A stretch of DNA of 64,000 bases from Staphylococcus americanisciuri (lineage in GTDB: Bacteria > Bacillota > Bacilli > Staphylococcales > Staphylococcaceae). The position numbers and the translations under genes are program-made. Positions 49,481 to 58,712 of the stretch are shown piece by piece (position 1 is the stretch's first letter; each line of letters begins with the position of its first letter). The notes beneath the pieces were generated by a model, which worked only from the letters and a program-made list of their open reading frames with translations, made no database searches and was not told the DNA's origin. The stretch spans positions 1 to 64,000 of the forward strand of contig NZ_JANUXY010000010.1 in NCBI RefSeq assembly GCF_024814435.1. Direction: 5' to 3'.

Positions 49481-51658
49481 TTAAGTATTCTTTTGTATTT
49501 CCTGATGAATCAATTCACCGATATATTCAGCAGCTTTACCATTTTCTAAGGAACAAAAACGTTGGTAGAAAGCTTCAATTTGTTTTTGATACGCCACTTG
49601 TATACTATTTAAATTCTGTAAACCTTGTAATAAATCATCAGATGTTTGATAAATAGGCCCCGGTAAATCTTTCAAATAATCAATATAAAAACCACGCAAA
49701 TCTTTGTCATAATTATCTACGTCATATGCATAAAACAGTTGCGGTCGCTTTAATATGCCAAAATCAAACATTACAGAAGAGTAATCCGTCACTAATACAT
49801 CACTAATTAAATACAGCTCAGAAACATCTTTATATTCTGAGACATCATATGCAAAATCATCCATTCCGGATAAATTTATTTTATTCGCAATAAAATAATG
49901 GAGACGCAATAAAATAACGTAATCCTCACTGAGTACCTGCTTAAATTTTGCAAGGTCTAACTTGAGGTCAAATTGATACAATCCAGCATCAGTATATTGA
50001 TCATCACGCCATGTCGGAGCATACAAAATAACTTTTTTATCTTTAGGAATGCCTAGATTTTGACGAATTGTTTGCAGATATCCTTCATCATTTTGACGCT
50101 TCACAATGACATCATTTCTTGGATAACCAACCTCTAGAATTTGGTCTGGCTGCATCCAGAAGGCAGATTGAAATATTGCTGTTGAATAGGCATTAGGTGA
50201 AACAAGATAATCCCATCGACGTGTTGCCCAATAAAAATGTTGCTTATAATCAACCGTCGTCGTATTCGGAATGCGAACTTTTAACATATCATTCGCCAAA
50301 CGCTTCAACGGCGTACCATGCCATGTTTGAACATAACACTGATTAGATTTTTTCTTTAAAAATAATGGCACGCGGGCATTCGACACCCAAATATGTGCTT
50401 TTTTAAATATATCGTAATATGCCGGACTCCCCTTCTCTATTTTGTGGCAATCACTTGGCAATGTTGTGTCATTGATGTCTTGAAAAATCCAATAATACTG
50501 GTAGTCTGGATAACGCTGTTTCATATACTCATATATATATTTAGGACTATCGTTATACGTTTTTCCACCAAAAGATTCAAATACTATGACATCATTTTTA
50601 ACGGCACGCTCAGAATTAAATAACATATATTTAGCATATGATCGCTTGTTCGGACAAAACAACAAATCCTTAATAAATCGGCTCTGATATCTTTTCTTAT
50701 TCACAAAACGGGCAAGCTTCACCGTTTTTTTGCTCAGTAATAACAACTCTAAACGAAATAATAAATTCTTTTCTTTCTTTAACACTGGTTTTAATAATCG
50801 TACAATCGGTGCTAACCGTTGCCCATATGTCTGATAACGCTGTTCAATATCAAATAAACTTGGTTCAAATTCCTGACGAATAAATGTACGCATTGCTTCC
50901 AACACACTATAACGCATCTCTGGATGACCCTGAGTACGTTGAAATGCATCATTAAAGCTGCTGATATAGTCATCAAAGCGAACATTGATTGGACGTTCAG
51001 TCAACTGTGATGACGCAAACGGATCATAGACTTCACCCTGATAATAAAATGAGACGCCTGACAACCGCACAAAACGATGACTATGCAAGCTATAATCAAT
51101 TAAAAATGAGATATCCGAGTAGATATTTAAGGAGGTGTTCAACAGTAAATGATTTTCATGAGCAATTGACGTCTTAAATACAATATTGCATACAGATTGA
51201 TGTTCCAACAGTACAGCAGGTGACGTACGCATCTCTCCATGTTTAACTTGCAAGTCTTCTACGTGATAATTCGTCTGAGGCGTCACAGTAAAAGAGGAAA
51301 TAGGTGCAATTAACGTATCTAAAGTCCCATCCAAATACACTAAATAGCTATCAACCGCATAAGGTGCTAATGTATCATCTGCATCTAAAAACATAAAATA
51401 AGACGTATCAACTTGTTTCATCGCCTTATTACGTGCCTCACTATGCCCCTGATTATGTGCAAGTGTGACCAACTGATAAGGTCTTTGGTACTGTTCCAAT
51501 AATCCCTTCGCAATCGTAACTGATGCATCTGTTGATCCATCACTCAATAGTAATAAATCAAAATTTTGATTCGTTTGTTGAACAATAGACATGATACAGG
51601 CTTCAATATATAATTCTGCGTTATAAAATGGAACAATCATAGTTAGTTGATTTTTCAT
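49481..51658 (-). CDS. Fusion: GT2 glycosyltransferase + CDP-glycerol glycerophosphotransferase
   Basis: The protein has 725 residues. Residues 1-260 are a GT2 domain: MIVPFYNAELYIEACI, LLSDGSTD and FLDADDTLAP (the DxD metal site). Residues about 355-720 are a TagF/TarL-type domain with TWHGTPLKR near 445, PTWRDDQY and TDYSSVMFDF near 620. TagF-type enzymes add glycerol- or ribitol-phosphate from CDP-polyol. The fusion couples sugar transfer with polyol-phosphate transfer, as in repeating-unit teichoic acids. ATG 51658 follows GAGG by 7 bases; the frame to 51754 enters palindrome C and is rejected. It is the last gene of the operon. Confidence 0.87.
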   Translation of the reverse strand: MKNQLTMIVPFYNAELYIEACIMSIVQQTNQNFDLLLLSDGSTDASVTIAKGLLEQYQRPYQLVTLAHNQGHSEARNKAMKQVDTSYFMFLDADDTLAPYAVDSYLVYLDGTLDTLIAPISSFTVTPQTNYHVEDLQVKHGEMRTSPAVLLEHQSVCNIVFKTSIAHENHLLLNTSLNIYSDISFLIDYSLHSHRFVRLSGVSFYYQGEVYDPFASSQLTERPINVRFDDYISSFNDAFQRTQGHPEMRYSVLEAMRTFIRQEFEPSLFDIEQRYQTYGQRLAPIVRLLKPVLKKEKNLLFRLELLLLSKKTVKLARFVNKKRYQSRFIKDLLFCPNKRSYAKYMLFNSERAVKNDVIVFESFGGKTYNDSPKYIYEYMKQRYPDYQYYWIFQDINDTTLPSDCHKIEKGSPAYYDIFKKAHIWVSNARVPLFLKKKSNQCYVQTWHGTPLKRLANDMLKVRIPNTTTVDYKQHFYWATRRWDYLVSPNAYSTAIFQSAFWMQPDQILEVGYPRNDVIVKRQNDEGYLQTIRQNLGIPKDKKVILYAPTWRDDQYTDAGLYQFDLKLDLAKFKQVLSEDYVILLRLHYFIANKINLSGMDDFAYDVSEYKDVSELYLISDVLVTDYSSVMFDFGILKRPQLFYAYDVDNYDKDLRGFYIDYLKDLPGPIYQTSDDLLQGLQNLNSIQVAYQKQIEAFYQRFCSLENGKAAEYIGELIHQEIQKNT

Positions 51659-51758
51659 AGACAAACCTCTTCTCATATTTACATACAAAGAATACCATTC
51701 ACACAAATTCAATGTAAAACACTTTCTCCAATTCTTTATGATATAAATCCACATAAAA

Positions 51759-51809
51759 GAGGTAGGACAGACATCTCATTTTTCTAAAGAGATTCCTTTG
51801 TCCCACCTC
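51759..51809. repeat. Long palindrome, copy C of a dispersed family (terminator-like)
   Basis: GAGGTAGGACAGACATCTC and GAGATTCCTTTGTCCCACCTC form an imperfect long stem with a loop containing TTTTTCTAAA. It lies about 90 bases after the stop of the upstream gene at 51900 and before the next gene's start. Confidence 0.75.
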
Positions 51810-51899
51810 TGCTCAGCCGCTGTCTTTTACAACATTTTTCTCACTTTGGATCGTGTTCTCTATTTAATGTCCTAGCCCCTCGTCTCATATCATCACCGC

Positions 51900-54401
51900 T
51901 TAGCGCAGCAATTGATAAAATTGTTTTAAAGCTTGTTCATTATGTTGTTGCGCATCAAATTTTTCATATATTGGTGCCTTATTATTCATAAAATCAAGAA
52001 TACCTCGTCCTACATGTTCAGGTGTATTGTCTACCAGCATGCCGTATTTACCTGAATCGAGCACATAACGGTTGGCAGGAATATCTGATGCAAGTACCTT
52101 GGTTCCAATAGTCATCGCTTCTAATAACACCATTGATTGACCTTCATAATGTGAAGACAATACAAATAAATCACATTGTTTCATAATATTAAACGGATTA
52201 CTTTTTTGCCCTACTAAATAGACATTGTTATCAAGCTTCAAGGAGCGGATTAAGTTTTCCAATTCTTTTCTTATTGGACCTTCTCCTAAAATATACAACT
52301 TAGCATCCGCATTTTGTTGAACAACTTGCTTAAAGCTTTTAATTAAAATGTCAAACCCTTTCTCAGGAGACAGACGTCCCATTGCCATCACTTTAAAATC
52401 TGTATCGTTGAACTCGATACCTTTGATTTGATTGTTTTTCAGAATTGCAAGCACTTTTTGATCATGATTAATAAAGAAATCACTCTCATCATTCTTAAGT
52501 GTTTCAATACGGTTAATATTGATAGTGTTCATAGCTGAAGTGAATTTATTGCTGATATTCGGTTGACTCAAGTTACGCATATTCAACTTAGATGTTTCTT
52601 CTGAGACGCTGACAAGGTGATCAAACTGCGGGTACATGGAAATGACACCTTTCAAGTTCAAATAATGCGGCTTCTTCCCATCGATTGTTCGATTCATATC
52701 GCTTTGGATATCGCTATGCAAAAAGATTAACTTTTTCTTAGATTCTGTGCCTAGTAAGATTTTAGACCAGAACATTGAATAACCACTGAAATCAATAACA
52801 TAGTCAAATTTTGCATTACCAAATATCTTTCTGAATTCTCTTTTGTACACATCATTTGGATACAATTTCTTTTCTAGTTGAGATTGAAGACCTCTATTTT
52901 TAATAAATGTATTTTGATATGTCTCAGCAGTCGTCGCCAGTAATGGGCCTTTTCTTAAAATGATTCGCACATTTTTATTCACTTGCGCCAAATTACTTAA
53001 GACATCATCGTTTTTGCTATTCCCCAAGAAAATCGTCACATCATATTTGTCATAATCTATGTTCTCAAGTAAATTAATTGCTGACGTAGTAATCCCATTG
53101 TTCTTCATACCACCTGGATACATTAGAATATGCTTTTTGGCATATTGCATTTCGACTTTCTCGTCACTAAAGATTGACTCAACTAACCTCTCAGTTACGT
53201 GTCCATCATCATAAGGGACATACAACTTTTTAAAGTTCTCATAATTCTCTTTATAGTCCAGATCATTATTTTGTGCTTTGTGAATTTGTACAATCAAATC
53301 TGCTACATTATCAACAGACGGACCCGGTAATTTATCAATATCAATATATAGACCGCGATTATACTTGTACTCTTCATAATCTGGAACATAAAAAATAATT
53401 GGCTTATCAGTTACCAAGTAATCGAAGAAAATACTTGAATAATCAGTCACTAACAAATCTACAGCACTCAACAATTCGTTTGTATCAAATGTATCTGGCA
53501 CCAAATATGGTAAGAGCCCTTTATGTTGTAACGCCATCTCGTACGCAAACGGATGCACTTTAACTAACACTTGGTAAGTTGTTGTATCTTTAAGCTCCAT
53601 AATCGTTTGATAGATACTTTCAATACTATCTTCCGGATTGTTGACGTCTTGACCTCTCCAAGTCGGTGCAAATAACAATACTTTTTTCTCACCCATATTA
53701 ATATTTTCTGCTTTTAGTTTATCAATAACCTGCTTCCGAACACTATTCAACGTCAAATCAATACGCGGATAACCCATTTCTAACAATCGCCCATTATAAA
53801 GCCCTTCTAAAGTAAAAGCTCTCTTAAAAATAGATGTTGTATGTGCATTTGGACTTACTAATATATCGGCACTCAAGAAATTTCTAATAACATTTTGAGA
53901 GCCAAGTAAATTATCTTCAATATCTATCCCCATTGCTTTAATTGGCGTACCATGCCACGTATTCACATAAACTTGTTCTTCTTTTTTAGTGAAATATCCT
54001 GGGAATGTTGAATTGTTCAAAAGATATTTAGCAGTCGTTAAAACATGCAAATATTCGTCACTTTCTTTTAAAATAAATTTCACATTATCTTGATGCTTGT
54101 ATGCTTGTTCAAATGCACGCTTCTGCTGCTCAGAATCCACCACCCAAAAATGTGTGAATCCTTGATATTGCTCATGCTTAAGTAAATATAAAAAGACTGC
54201 GTACGGACTGTCAGTCATACTTTTCCCATCTCGTGACTGATACACAATGTGTGTAGATACAACAGCATTTTTTTTATAATACGATGCATACTTTGTCACT
54301 TTATCGACATGTTCACTTCTCAACCTTGCTCTTAGCGGATCAGAAGCAAACTTGTACTTTCGTTTAATTTGATTCAATAAAATCTTTGTTATTTTATTCA
54401 A
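51900..54401 (-). CDS. Fusion: CDP-glycerol glycerophosphotransferase + GT4 glycosyltransferase
   Basis: The protein has 833 residues. Residues about 55-390 are TagF-like: NTWHGTPIKAMG near 150, PTWRGQDV and TDYSSIFFDY near 323. Residues about 425-833 are a GT4 (GT-B) glycosyltransferase: YPGGMKNNGITT, GRLSPEKGFD near 677 and EGQSMVLLEAM (E-x7-E) near 750. It is the mirror arrangement of the next gene, which has the sugar transferase first. TTG 54401 lies 7 bases after GAGGTG; ATG 54416 is the alternative. It follows the epimerase by 29 bases. Confidence 0.87.
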   Translation of the reverse strand: MNKITKILLNQIKRKYKFASDPLRARLRSEHVDKVTKYASYYKKNAVVSTHIVYQSRDGKSMTDSPYAVFLYLLKHEQYQGFTHFWVVDSEQQKRAFEQAYKHQDNVKFILKESDEYLHVLTTAKYLLNNSTFPGYFTKKEEQVYVNTWHGTPIKAMGIDIEDNLLGSQNVIRNFLSADILVSPNAHTTSIFKRAFTLEGLYNGRLLEMGYPRIDLTLNSVRKQVIDKLKAENINMGEKKVLLFAPTWRGQDVNNPEDSIESIYQTIMELKDTTTYQVLVKVHPFAYEMALQHKGLLPYLVPDTFDTNELLSAVDLLVTDYSSIFFDYLVTDKPIIFYVPDYEEYKYNRGLYIDIDKLPGPSVDNVADLIVQIHKAQNNDLDYKENYENFKKLYVPYDDGHVTERLVESIFSDEKVEMQYAKKHILMYPGGMKNNGITTSAINLLENIDYDKYDVTIFLGNSKNDDVLSNLAQVNKNVRIILRKGPLLATTAETYQNTFIKNRGLQSQLEKKLYPNDVYKREFRKIFGNAKFDYVIDFSGYSMFWSKILLGTESKKKLIFLHSDIQSDMNRTIDGKKPHYLNLKGVISMYPQFDHLVSVSEETSKLNMRNLSQPNISNKFTSAMNTININRIETLKNDESDFFINHDQKVLAILKNNQIKGIEFNDTDFKVMAMGRLSPEKGFDILIKSFKQVVQQNADAKLYILGEGPIRKELENLIRSLKLDNNVYLVGQKSNPFNIMKQCDLFVLSSHYEGQSMVLLEAMTIGTKVLASDIPANRYVLDSGKYGMLVDNTPEHVGRGILDFMNNKAPIYEKFDAQQHNEQALKQFYQLLR

Positions 54402-54430
54402 ACGAGCACACCTCATCCTGATATCATCTT

Positions 54431-55354
54431 TTAACTATTTAAATATTCTTCTAAGCCCCTGCTAATTGTATATTGGGGATTATAGCCAATATCTTTTAAT
54501 TCTGTAATGTCCGAAACAGAATGCTTCACATCACCTTTTCTTTCTGGTTCAAATCGATATTCAATCTTCTTATTATAGCTTGCTTCAAAAGCATGAAAAA
54601 TATCTTTCAATGATGTTTGTTTACCTGTCCCTACGTTCAACACTTCACCATTCGTACAGTCATTATCAATCACGCACACAAGCCCTTGAATCAAATCTTT
54701 AATATACATAAAATCTCTTGTTTGCTCCCCATCTCCAAAGAACGTAAAAGTTTCATTATTTTCAAACTTACGCTTTATAATGGAAATAACACCTGCGTAT
54801 TGTGAGTTCGGGTCTTGCTTAGGTCCATATGTATTAAAAAAGCGCAGTGCTGTCGTTGGTAAACCATACAGATGATGATACAGTTTCGTATATTGTTCCC
54901 CTGCATATTTTTGAATCGCGTAAGGCGACTCTGGTTGTATCATACTGTGGATCGATTTTGGTAATTGTGGATCGTTACCGTATACAGCCGCTGAAGATGC
55001 AAAGATAAATTTACGCAGTTGCGCATTGTATAGACGATTGATTTCTAATAAGTTAACGGTTGCATTAATATTCACTTCGCTCGACATCAAGGGATCATTC
55101 ACTGTATCAACAACACTTACCACCGCTGCTAAATGAATGACCACATCAAATTGATATGTTTTAATAATTTCTTCTACCTTTGCTGTGTCACAAACATCTA
55201 CTTCAAAAAAATGTTTCTCATCAATAAACGGAATATTTTCTCTATAGCCACTTACTAGATTATCTAATACAAATACTTCATGAGACTTTTCATAATAGTA
55301 GTTCGCAATATGTGAGCCAATAAAACCTGCGCCACCAGTTATTAATAATTTCAT
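54431..55354 (-). CDS. NAD-dependent sugar-nucleotide epimerase (extended SDR)
   Basis: The protein has 307 residues. GGAGFIGSH binds NAD, SSAAVYG holds the catalytic Ser/Thr region, and SPYAIQKYAGE gives Tyr-x3-Lys. RFFNTYGPKQDPNS and GDGEQTRDF are typical of UDP-glucose or UDP-GlcNAc 4-epimerases. Given gtaB-pgcA nearby, making UDP-galactose from UDP-glucose is a reasonable inference, but UDP-GalNAc is equally possible. GGAG precedes ATG 55354. It is the first gene of the glycopolymer operon. Confidence 0.85.
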   Translation of the reverse strand: MKLLITGGAGFIGSHIANYYYEKSHEVFVLDNLVSGYRENIPFIDEKHFFEVDVCDTAKVEEIIKTYQFDVVIHLAAVVSVVDTVNDPLMSSEVNINATVNLLEINRLYNAQLRKFIFASSAAVYGNDPQLPKSIHSMIQPESPYAIQKYAGEQYTKLYHHLYGLPTTALRFFNTYGPKQDPNSQYAGVISIIKRKFENNETFTFFGDGEQTRDFMYIKDLIQGLVCVIDNDCTNGEVLNVGTGKQTSLKDIFHAFEASYNKKIEYRFEPERKGDVKHSVSDITELKDIGYNPQYTISRGLEEYLNS

Positions 55355-55658
55355 ATGATTCCACTCCTTTAAGCGTATTTTGAAATGACGAACAACATTT
55401 CATATCATGCCACTCAGCGAAAGGCGACACAATAAACTCCATTGTCGTTTTCACAGTAAAAGACATCTGAAAACGAACGTATTTTTATTATTGAACACAC
55501 CTTATATCACGTCATTTTTCCTTCTTTTATCTTTTTATTTTATCATTAATCATGCCATTTAAAAAATTTTTCGCAGTATAAGCATAATAAAAACTACTTA
55601 TCTTATATTACAAAAATAAGTAGTCATTATCAGAAATATTTAGTTGTACTTTATCTGC
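55355..55658 (-). terminator. Intergenic region with terminator of the NAD(P)-binding gene at 55593-55624
   Basis: ACTACTTAT and ATAAGTAGT form a perfect stem and are followed by TTTTTATT on the minus strand. The remaining ~230 bases should hold the promoter of the epimerase operon; I see no clear -35/-10 pair. Confidence 0.65.
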
Positions 55659-56297
55659 TTACTCTGCTTCACCTACAACTGCAAAACGTGTATTCAAAAA
55701 TTGACCTTGTTCCACTTCATCTACCATTGCAATTGCATAGTCTGCATAGCTAATATAGCTATCGCCTTTTGAATTACCTATCACATTGTCTTTACCTAAT
55801 TGATATGAACCTGTTCTTTTACCTTCTGGATCAAACATAGCTGCAGGACTTAAGAATGTCCATGTCACATCTGTTGTTGCTTCTAATGCTTCTAAGTTAC
55901 GTGTTTGTCCTTTAGCTGTTGGTTTATATTCATCTGGGAAGTCAGGTGTATCGACTAAACGTGTTGTCTTAGCTTCATCAACGTATAAGCTACCTGCACC
56001 ACCTACAACAATGATTCTAACGTTTGTGCCTTTAACGGCTTCAATTAATGCATTCCCAGCATCCACGTGTGCTTGTTCTTCACCAGGAGCTGCACCAAAT
56101 GCATTCACAATAACGTCAAAACCTTGAACATCTTCTTTTGTTAAATCAAATATATCTTTCTCAATCACTGCTACATTATCATCAGTAATTTTCGCTTTAT
56201 TACGTACGATCGCAGTAACCTCATGTCCTCTACCTAATGCTTCTTCCATCACAAGATGACCTACTTTTCCACTTGCTCCGATAATACCTAATTTCAT
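55659..56297 (-). CDS. NAD(P)-binding protein (NmrA/YwnB-like)
   Basis: The protein has 212 residues. GIIGASGKVGHLV is the dinucleotide-binding loop, and VNAFGAAPG and IIVVGGAGSLYV follow the atypical-SDR pattern of YwnB-type proteins. These are linked to redox or quinone sensing. It diverges from an Rrf2 regulator, the same partner arrangement as Bacillus ywnA-ywnB. A consensus promoter overlapped by an operator lies upstream. AGGAGG precedes ATG 56297. Confidence 0.85.
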   Translation of the reverse strand: MKLGIIGASGKVGHLVMEEALGRGHEVTAIVRNKAKITDDNVAVIEKDIFDLTKEDVQGFDVIVNAFGAAPGEEQAHVDAGNALIEAVKGTNVRIIVVGGAGSLYVDEAKTTRLVDTPDFPDEYKPTAKGQTRNLEALEATTDVTWTFLSPAAMFDPEGKRTGSYQLGKDNVIGNSKGDSYISYADYAIAMVDEVEQGQFLNTRFAVVGEAE

Positions 56298-56338
56298 GTT
56301 ATTTCCTCCTAACAGCTTTACCTGTAATTTATTTGTTT

Positions 56339-56377
56339 ACTTGTAACCATTATAGTTACAGGTCGGAAGATTGTCAA
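56339..56377 (-). promoter_or_regulatory. Consensus promoter of the NAD(P)-binding gene overlapped by operator 1
   Basis: On the minus strand, TTGACA (56377-56372), 17 bases and TATAAT (56354-56349) make a perfect sigma-A promoter. The inverted repeat ACTTGTAAC-N7-GTTACAGGT (56339-56363) is centred on the -10, a position for repression. Confidence 0.85.
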
Positions 56378-56414
56378 CAAGAAAAAACTATTTTATTCTT
56401 ATTTCATTTTACGT

Positions 56415-56447
56415 TATACTAAACTTGTAACTAAAAAGATTACATGT
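56415..56447 (+). promoter_or_regulatory. -10 of the Rrf2 gene and operator 2
   Basis: TATACT at 56415-56420 is followed by ACTTGTAAC-N7-ATTACATGT at 56423-56447. The spacing and left arm are identical to operator 1. The site covers the likely transcription start, suggesting autoregulation. Confidence 0.75.
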
Positions 56448-56470
56448 CTAAAGATAAAAGGAGGGGTTCT

Positions 56471-56917
56471 ATGTCTATCAGCAGTAGGTTTTCCATCGGT
56501 ATTCATATCTTAACTTTAATAGAAACAACCAAAGATGAAGTGGCGTCGTCAGAATATATTGCAGGTAGCGTTAATGCCAATCCCGCAATGATACGAAAGA
56601 TTATGGGTATGTTAAAAAAATCAGGACTCATTGATGTACGTCCAGGTGTCGCTGGTGCACGGCTCGCTAAAGATTTAACGGAAATTACTCTATTAGATAT
56701 ATATAAGGCCGTTAATGCTGTGAAAGACGATACACTTTTTAATATGCACGATAATCCAAACCCTAATTGTGAGGTAGGACGTAATATCCAAGCAACAATC
56801 GAACCTATATTCTATATGGCACAGCATGCCTTAGAGCAAGTATTCGCGAACGTCACAATAGATACAATTATTGATGATGTCCAAGCACGTGAAGCCGCGC
56901 GCACTTCAACTGAATGA
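56471..56917 (+). CDS. Rrf2-family transcriptional regulator
   Basis: The protein has 148 residues. The N-terminal winged HTH opens SSRFSIGIHILTLIE, with SEYIAGSVNANPAMIRKIM as the recognition helix region and RPGVAGARLAKDLTEITLLDIY after it. It has one late Cys (PNPNCEVG) rather than the three-Cys iron-sulfur cluster set of IscR, so thiol-based sensing is more likely than Fe-S. ATG 56471 follows GGAGGGG; the frame to 56444 overlaps the operator. It should bind the two operators described. Confidence 0.87.
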   Translation: MSISSRFSIGIHILTLIETTKDEVASSEYIAGSVNANPAMIRKIMGMLKKSGLIDVRPGVAGARLAKDLTEITLLDIYKAVNAVKDDTLFNMHDNPNPNCEVGRNIQATIEPIFYMAQHALEQVFANVTIDTIIDDVQAREAARTSTE

Positions 56918-56927
56918 GAATCAAGAA

Positions 56928-56962
56928 AAAGCACCTCCAACTTATGAGTCAGGTGGTGCTTT
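56928..56962. terminator. Bidirectional terminator between the Rrf2 gene and queH
   Basis: AAAGCACC and GGTGCTTT form a perfect 8-bp stem between convergent stops at 56917 and 56969. Confidence 0.75.
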
Positions 56963-56968
56963 CGCTAT

Positions 56969-57709
56969 TTATGATTCGACTTTTTCTTTATCTGCGAGCG
57001 CATCTAAAAACGCTTTTGCTTGCTGATTGATTTCTTTAAAATCAATGCCTTGTTGTTGTGCCGCAAAAACGCAGCCACAATAACATTGGCGGAAAATATT
57101 ATAGTCATTACACATTGTAATCGAACGTTCATACCCTTTATTCTTCTTAAAATCACTCGGTAAATAGTTCACATCATAAAGTTGTTGTACATCCAAGCCA
57201 ATTTCATTAATCAATTGTGCATTCTTCTTCGGCGACAGCGTAATCGCACTACCAAAATAATCATATCCCAATTCGACAGCCGCTTCTGCCACCATTTCTA
57301 AACGCATCCCAAAGCAAGCTGAGCAACGTGTGCCGCCTTCTGGTGCATCCGTCAAACCACGTGTTTTTGCCATTTTCATAAACTCGTGTGGTTTGTATGG
57401 TGCTTCAATATACTTTACATCCGCACCCGTGCGTTCGTTAAAGTCTTTTACAAACTGTTCTTGTACACGCGCACGACGCAAATATTCATTTTTCGGATGA
57501 ATATTTGGATTTGCAAAATAAATTGCAACATCTGCATGTTCTGTCAGAAATTCTAATGTATAAGTACTACAAGGTGCACAACAGCTATGCAATAAAATGC
57601 TCGGACGTTCTTCGTTACGCGTCCAATTTACAATCATTTTACGCAACACTTTATCATAGTTGATTTTTTGATTTTTCATCTTTGCTAATATTGTATCTGC
57701 TTGAATCAT
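56969..57709 (-). CDS. queH: Epoxyqueuosine reductase QueH
   Basis: The protein has 246 residues. The DUF208/QueH Cys pattern is complete: HSCCAPCST, RCSACFGMR and QCYCGCVF bind the metal centre and Fe-S cluster. FANPNIHPKNEYLRR is also typical. It performs the last step of queuosine tRNA modification, replacing QueG. ATG 57709 lies about 8 bases after a TAGGG site; the frame to 57724 has none better. Confidence 0.92.
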   Translation of the reverse strand: MIQADTILAKMKNQKINYDKVLRKMIVNWTRNEERPSILLHSCCAPCSTYTLEFLTEHADVAIYFANPNIHPKNEYLRRARVQEQFVKDFNERTGADVKYIEAPYKPHEFMKMAKTRGLTDAPEGGTRCSACFGMRLEMVAEAAVELGYDYFGSAITLSPKKNAQLINEIGLDVQQLYDVNYLPSDFKKNKGYERSITMCNDYNIFRQCYCGCVFAAQQQGIDFKEINQQAKAFLDALADKEKVES

Positions 57710-57748
57710 AATATCCCTACCCACAAGAAAAATTATTTACTATAAATA

Positions 57749-57782
57749 CGACGCCTCCCAACTTGAGTAATAGGAGACGCCT
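57749..57782 (-). terminator. Hairpin after the YozE-like gene
   Basis: GACGCCTCC and GGAGACGCC pair (7 of 9 plus wobble). The T-run is weak, so it may only partly terminate. Confidence 0.5.
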
Positions 57783-57825
57783 TATACAGGTGACACATGC
57801 TCACATCTGTGATTATGCTGGGTCG

Positions 57826-58044
57826 TCACTTAACATCACCAAATTGCATATAAATTGCAATCGCTCGTTTAATATCTGCTAAATTCAATTGACCAAGACG
57901 AGAGCCTTCACGAAACCACGCTAATATCTCATCGGACGTATGAAGCTCCTTAGGAAATTTAGAATCCAAATGAATGCATCTCGCCAAATCACCTAATGGG
58001 GTATCATCACCAATGTAAATCTGCATATATTCATAAAAGCTCAA
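57826..58044 (-). CDS. YozE/UPF0346-like small protein
   Basis: The protein has 72 residues. LSFYEYMQIYIGDDTPLGDLA and FPKELHTSDEILAWF (listed in two parts) match the YozE SAM-like helical fold, with LNLADIKRAIAIYMQF at the end. Function is unknown in all relatives. The start is TTG 58044 with GAGGTG 9 bases upstream; the GTG at 58056 lies inside that site. Confidence 0.75.
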   Translation of the reverse strand: MSFYEYMQIYIGDDTPLGDLARCIHLDSKFPKELHTSDEILAWFREGSRLGQLNLADIKRAIAIYMQFGDVK

Positions 58045-58205
58045 GTTATTCTTCACCTCATTTACGAGCTATTCCATATTATAGCATAATCTAACAATGA
58101 GGCTTATTCATTTTTAAACCCTGACTAAAGCGTGCTAATTTGTTTTATTTTCTTCTTGTATTTAGTTGATAAATCTCTATACTATGAGTTAAAGAGGTGT
58201 GATAT

Positions 58206-58661
58206 ATGCAGAAATTAATCAACATCTTTGTTGTTCTTCTTATCATCATCGGCATGGTTTTCTTTGGTGCTAAAGCCATTTGTAGTGAACGCAACATTCC
58301 GAAAGAAGCGCAATCTAAGACAGAAATAAAAGACGAAAAAAAGAAGCAACCAAGCAAAGAAAAAAAAGAACAAGCTGAACCGAAAGCAGAAAACACATCT
58401 GTGTATGATACAAGTCTTTCACAAGAAGCAGAAGTACCAACAGAACAAAATGAAATTCCAGAAGCTGAAGAAACAGTGGAATCAGTTCAACAACCTGATA
58501 CTTCTTATACATCACCTGCATACACAAACTCACAAAGCTACATCCCACAACAAGTGCCAACCCAATCACCACAGACTAACGAACAAAATGAACAACTACC
58601 AGATACATCATTAAATCCATCTATACAAAATGATGATCAAAGCATTAATAACACGCAATAG
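58206..58661 (+). CDS. Single-pass membrane protein with charged and Gln/Pro/Ser-rich tail
   Basis: The protein has 151 residues. An N-terminal membrane segment (IFVVLLIIIGMVFFGA) precedes a Lys/Glu-rich stretch (35-65) and a disordered Gln/Asn/Pro/Ser/Thr-rich tail that should lie outside the cell. AAAGAGGTG precedes ATG 58206. No catalytic domain or family is recognised. A terminator follows immediately. Confidence 0.7.
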   Translation: MQKLINIFVVLLIIIGMVFFGAKAICSERNIPKEAQSKTEIKDEKKKQPSKEKKEQAEPKAENTSVYDTSLSQEAEVPTEQNEIPEAEETVESVQQPDTSYTSPAYTNSQSYIPQQVPTQSPQTNEQNEQLPDTSLNPSIQNDDQSINNTQ

Positions 58662-58665
58662 TTAT

Positions 58666-58705
58666 AAAGCCCAATGAGATGCGTCTACACATCCAATTGG
58701 GCTTT
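58666..58705. terminator. Bidirectional terminator between convergent genes
   Basis: AAAGCCCAAT and ATTGGGCTTT form a perfect 10-bp stem between stops at 58661 and 58713. Confidence 0.88.
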
Positions 58706-58712
58706 ACTCTAT

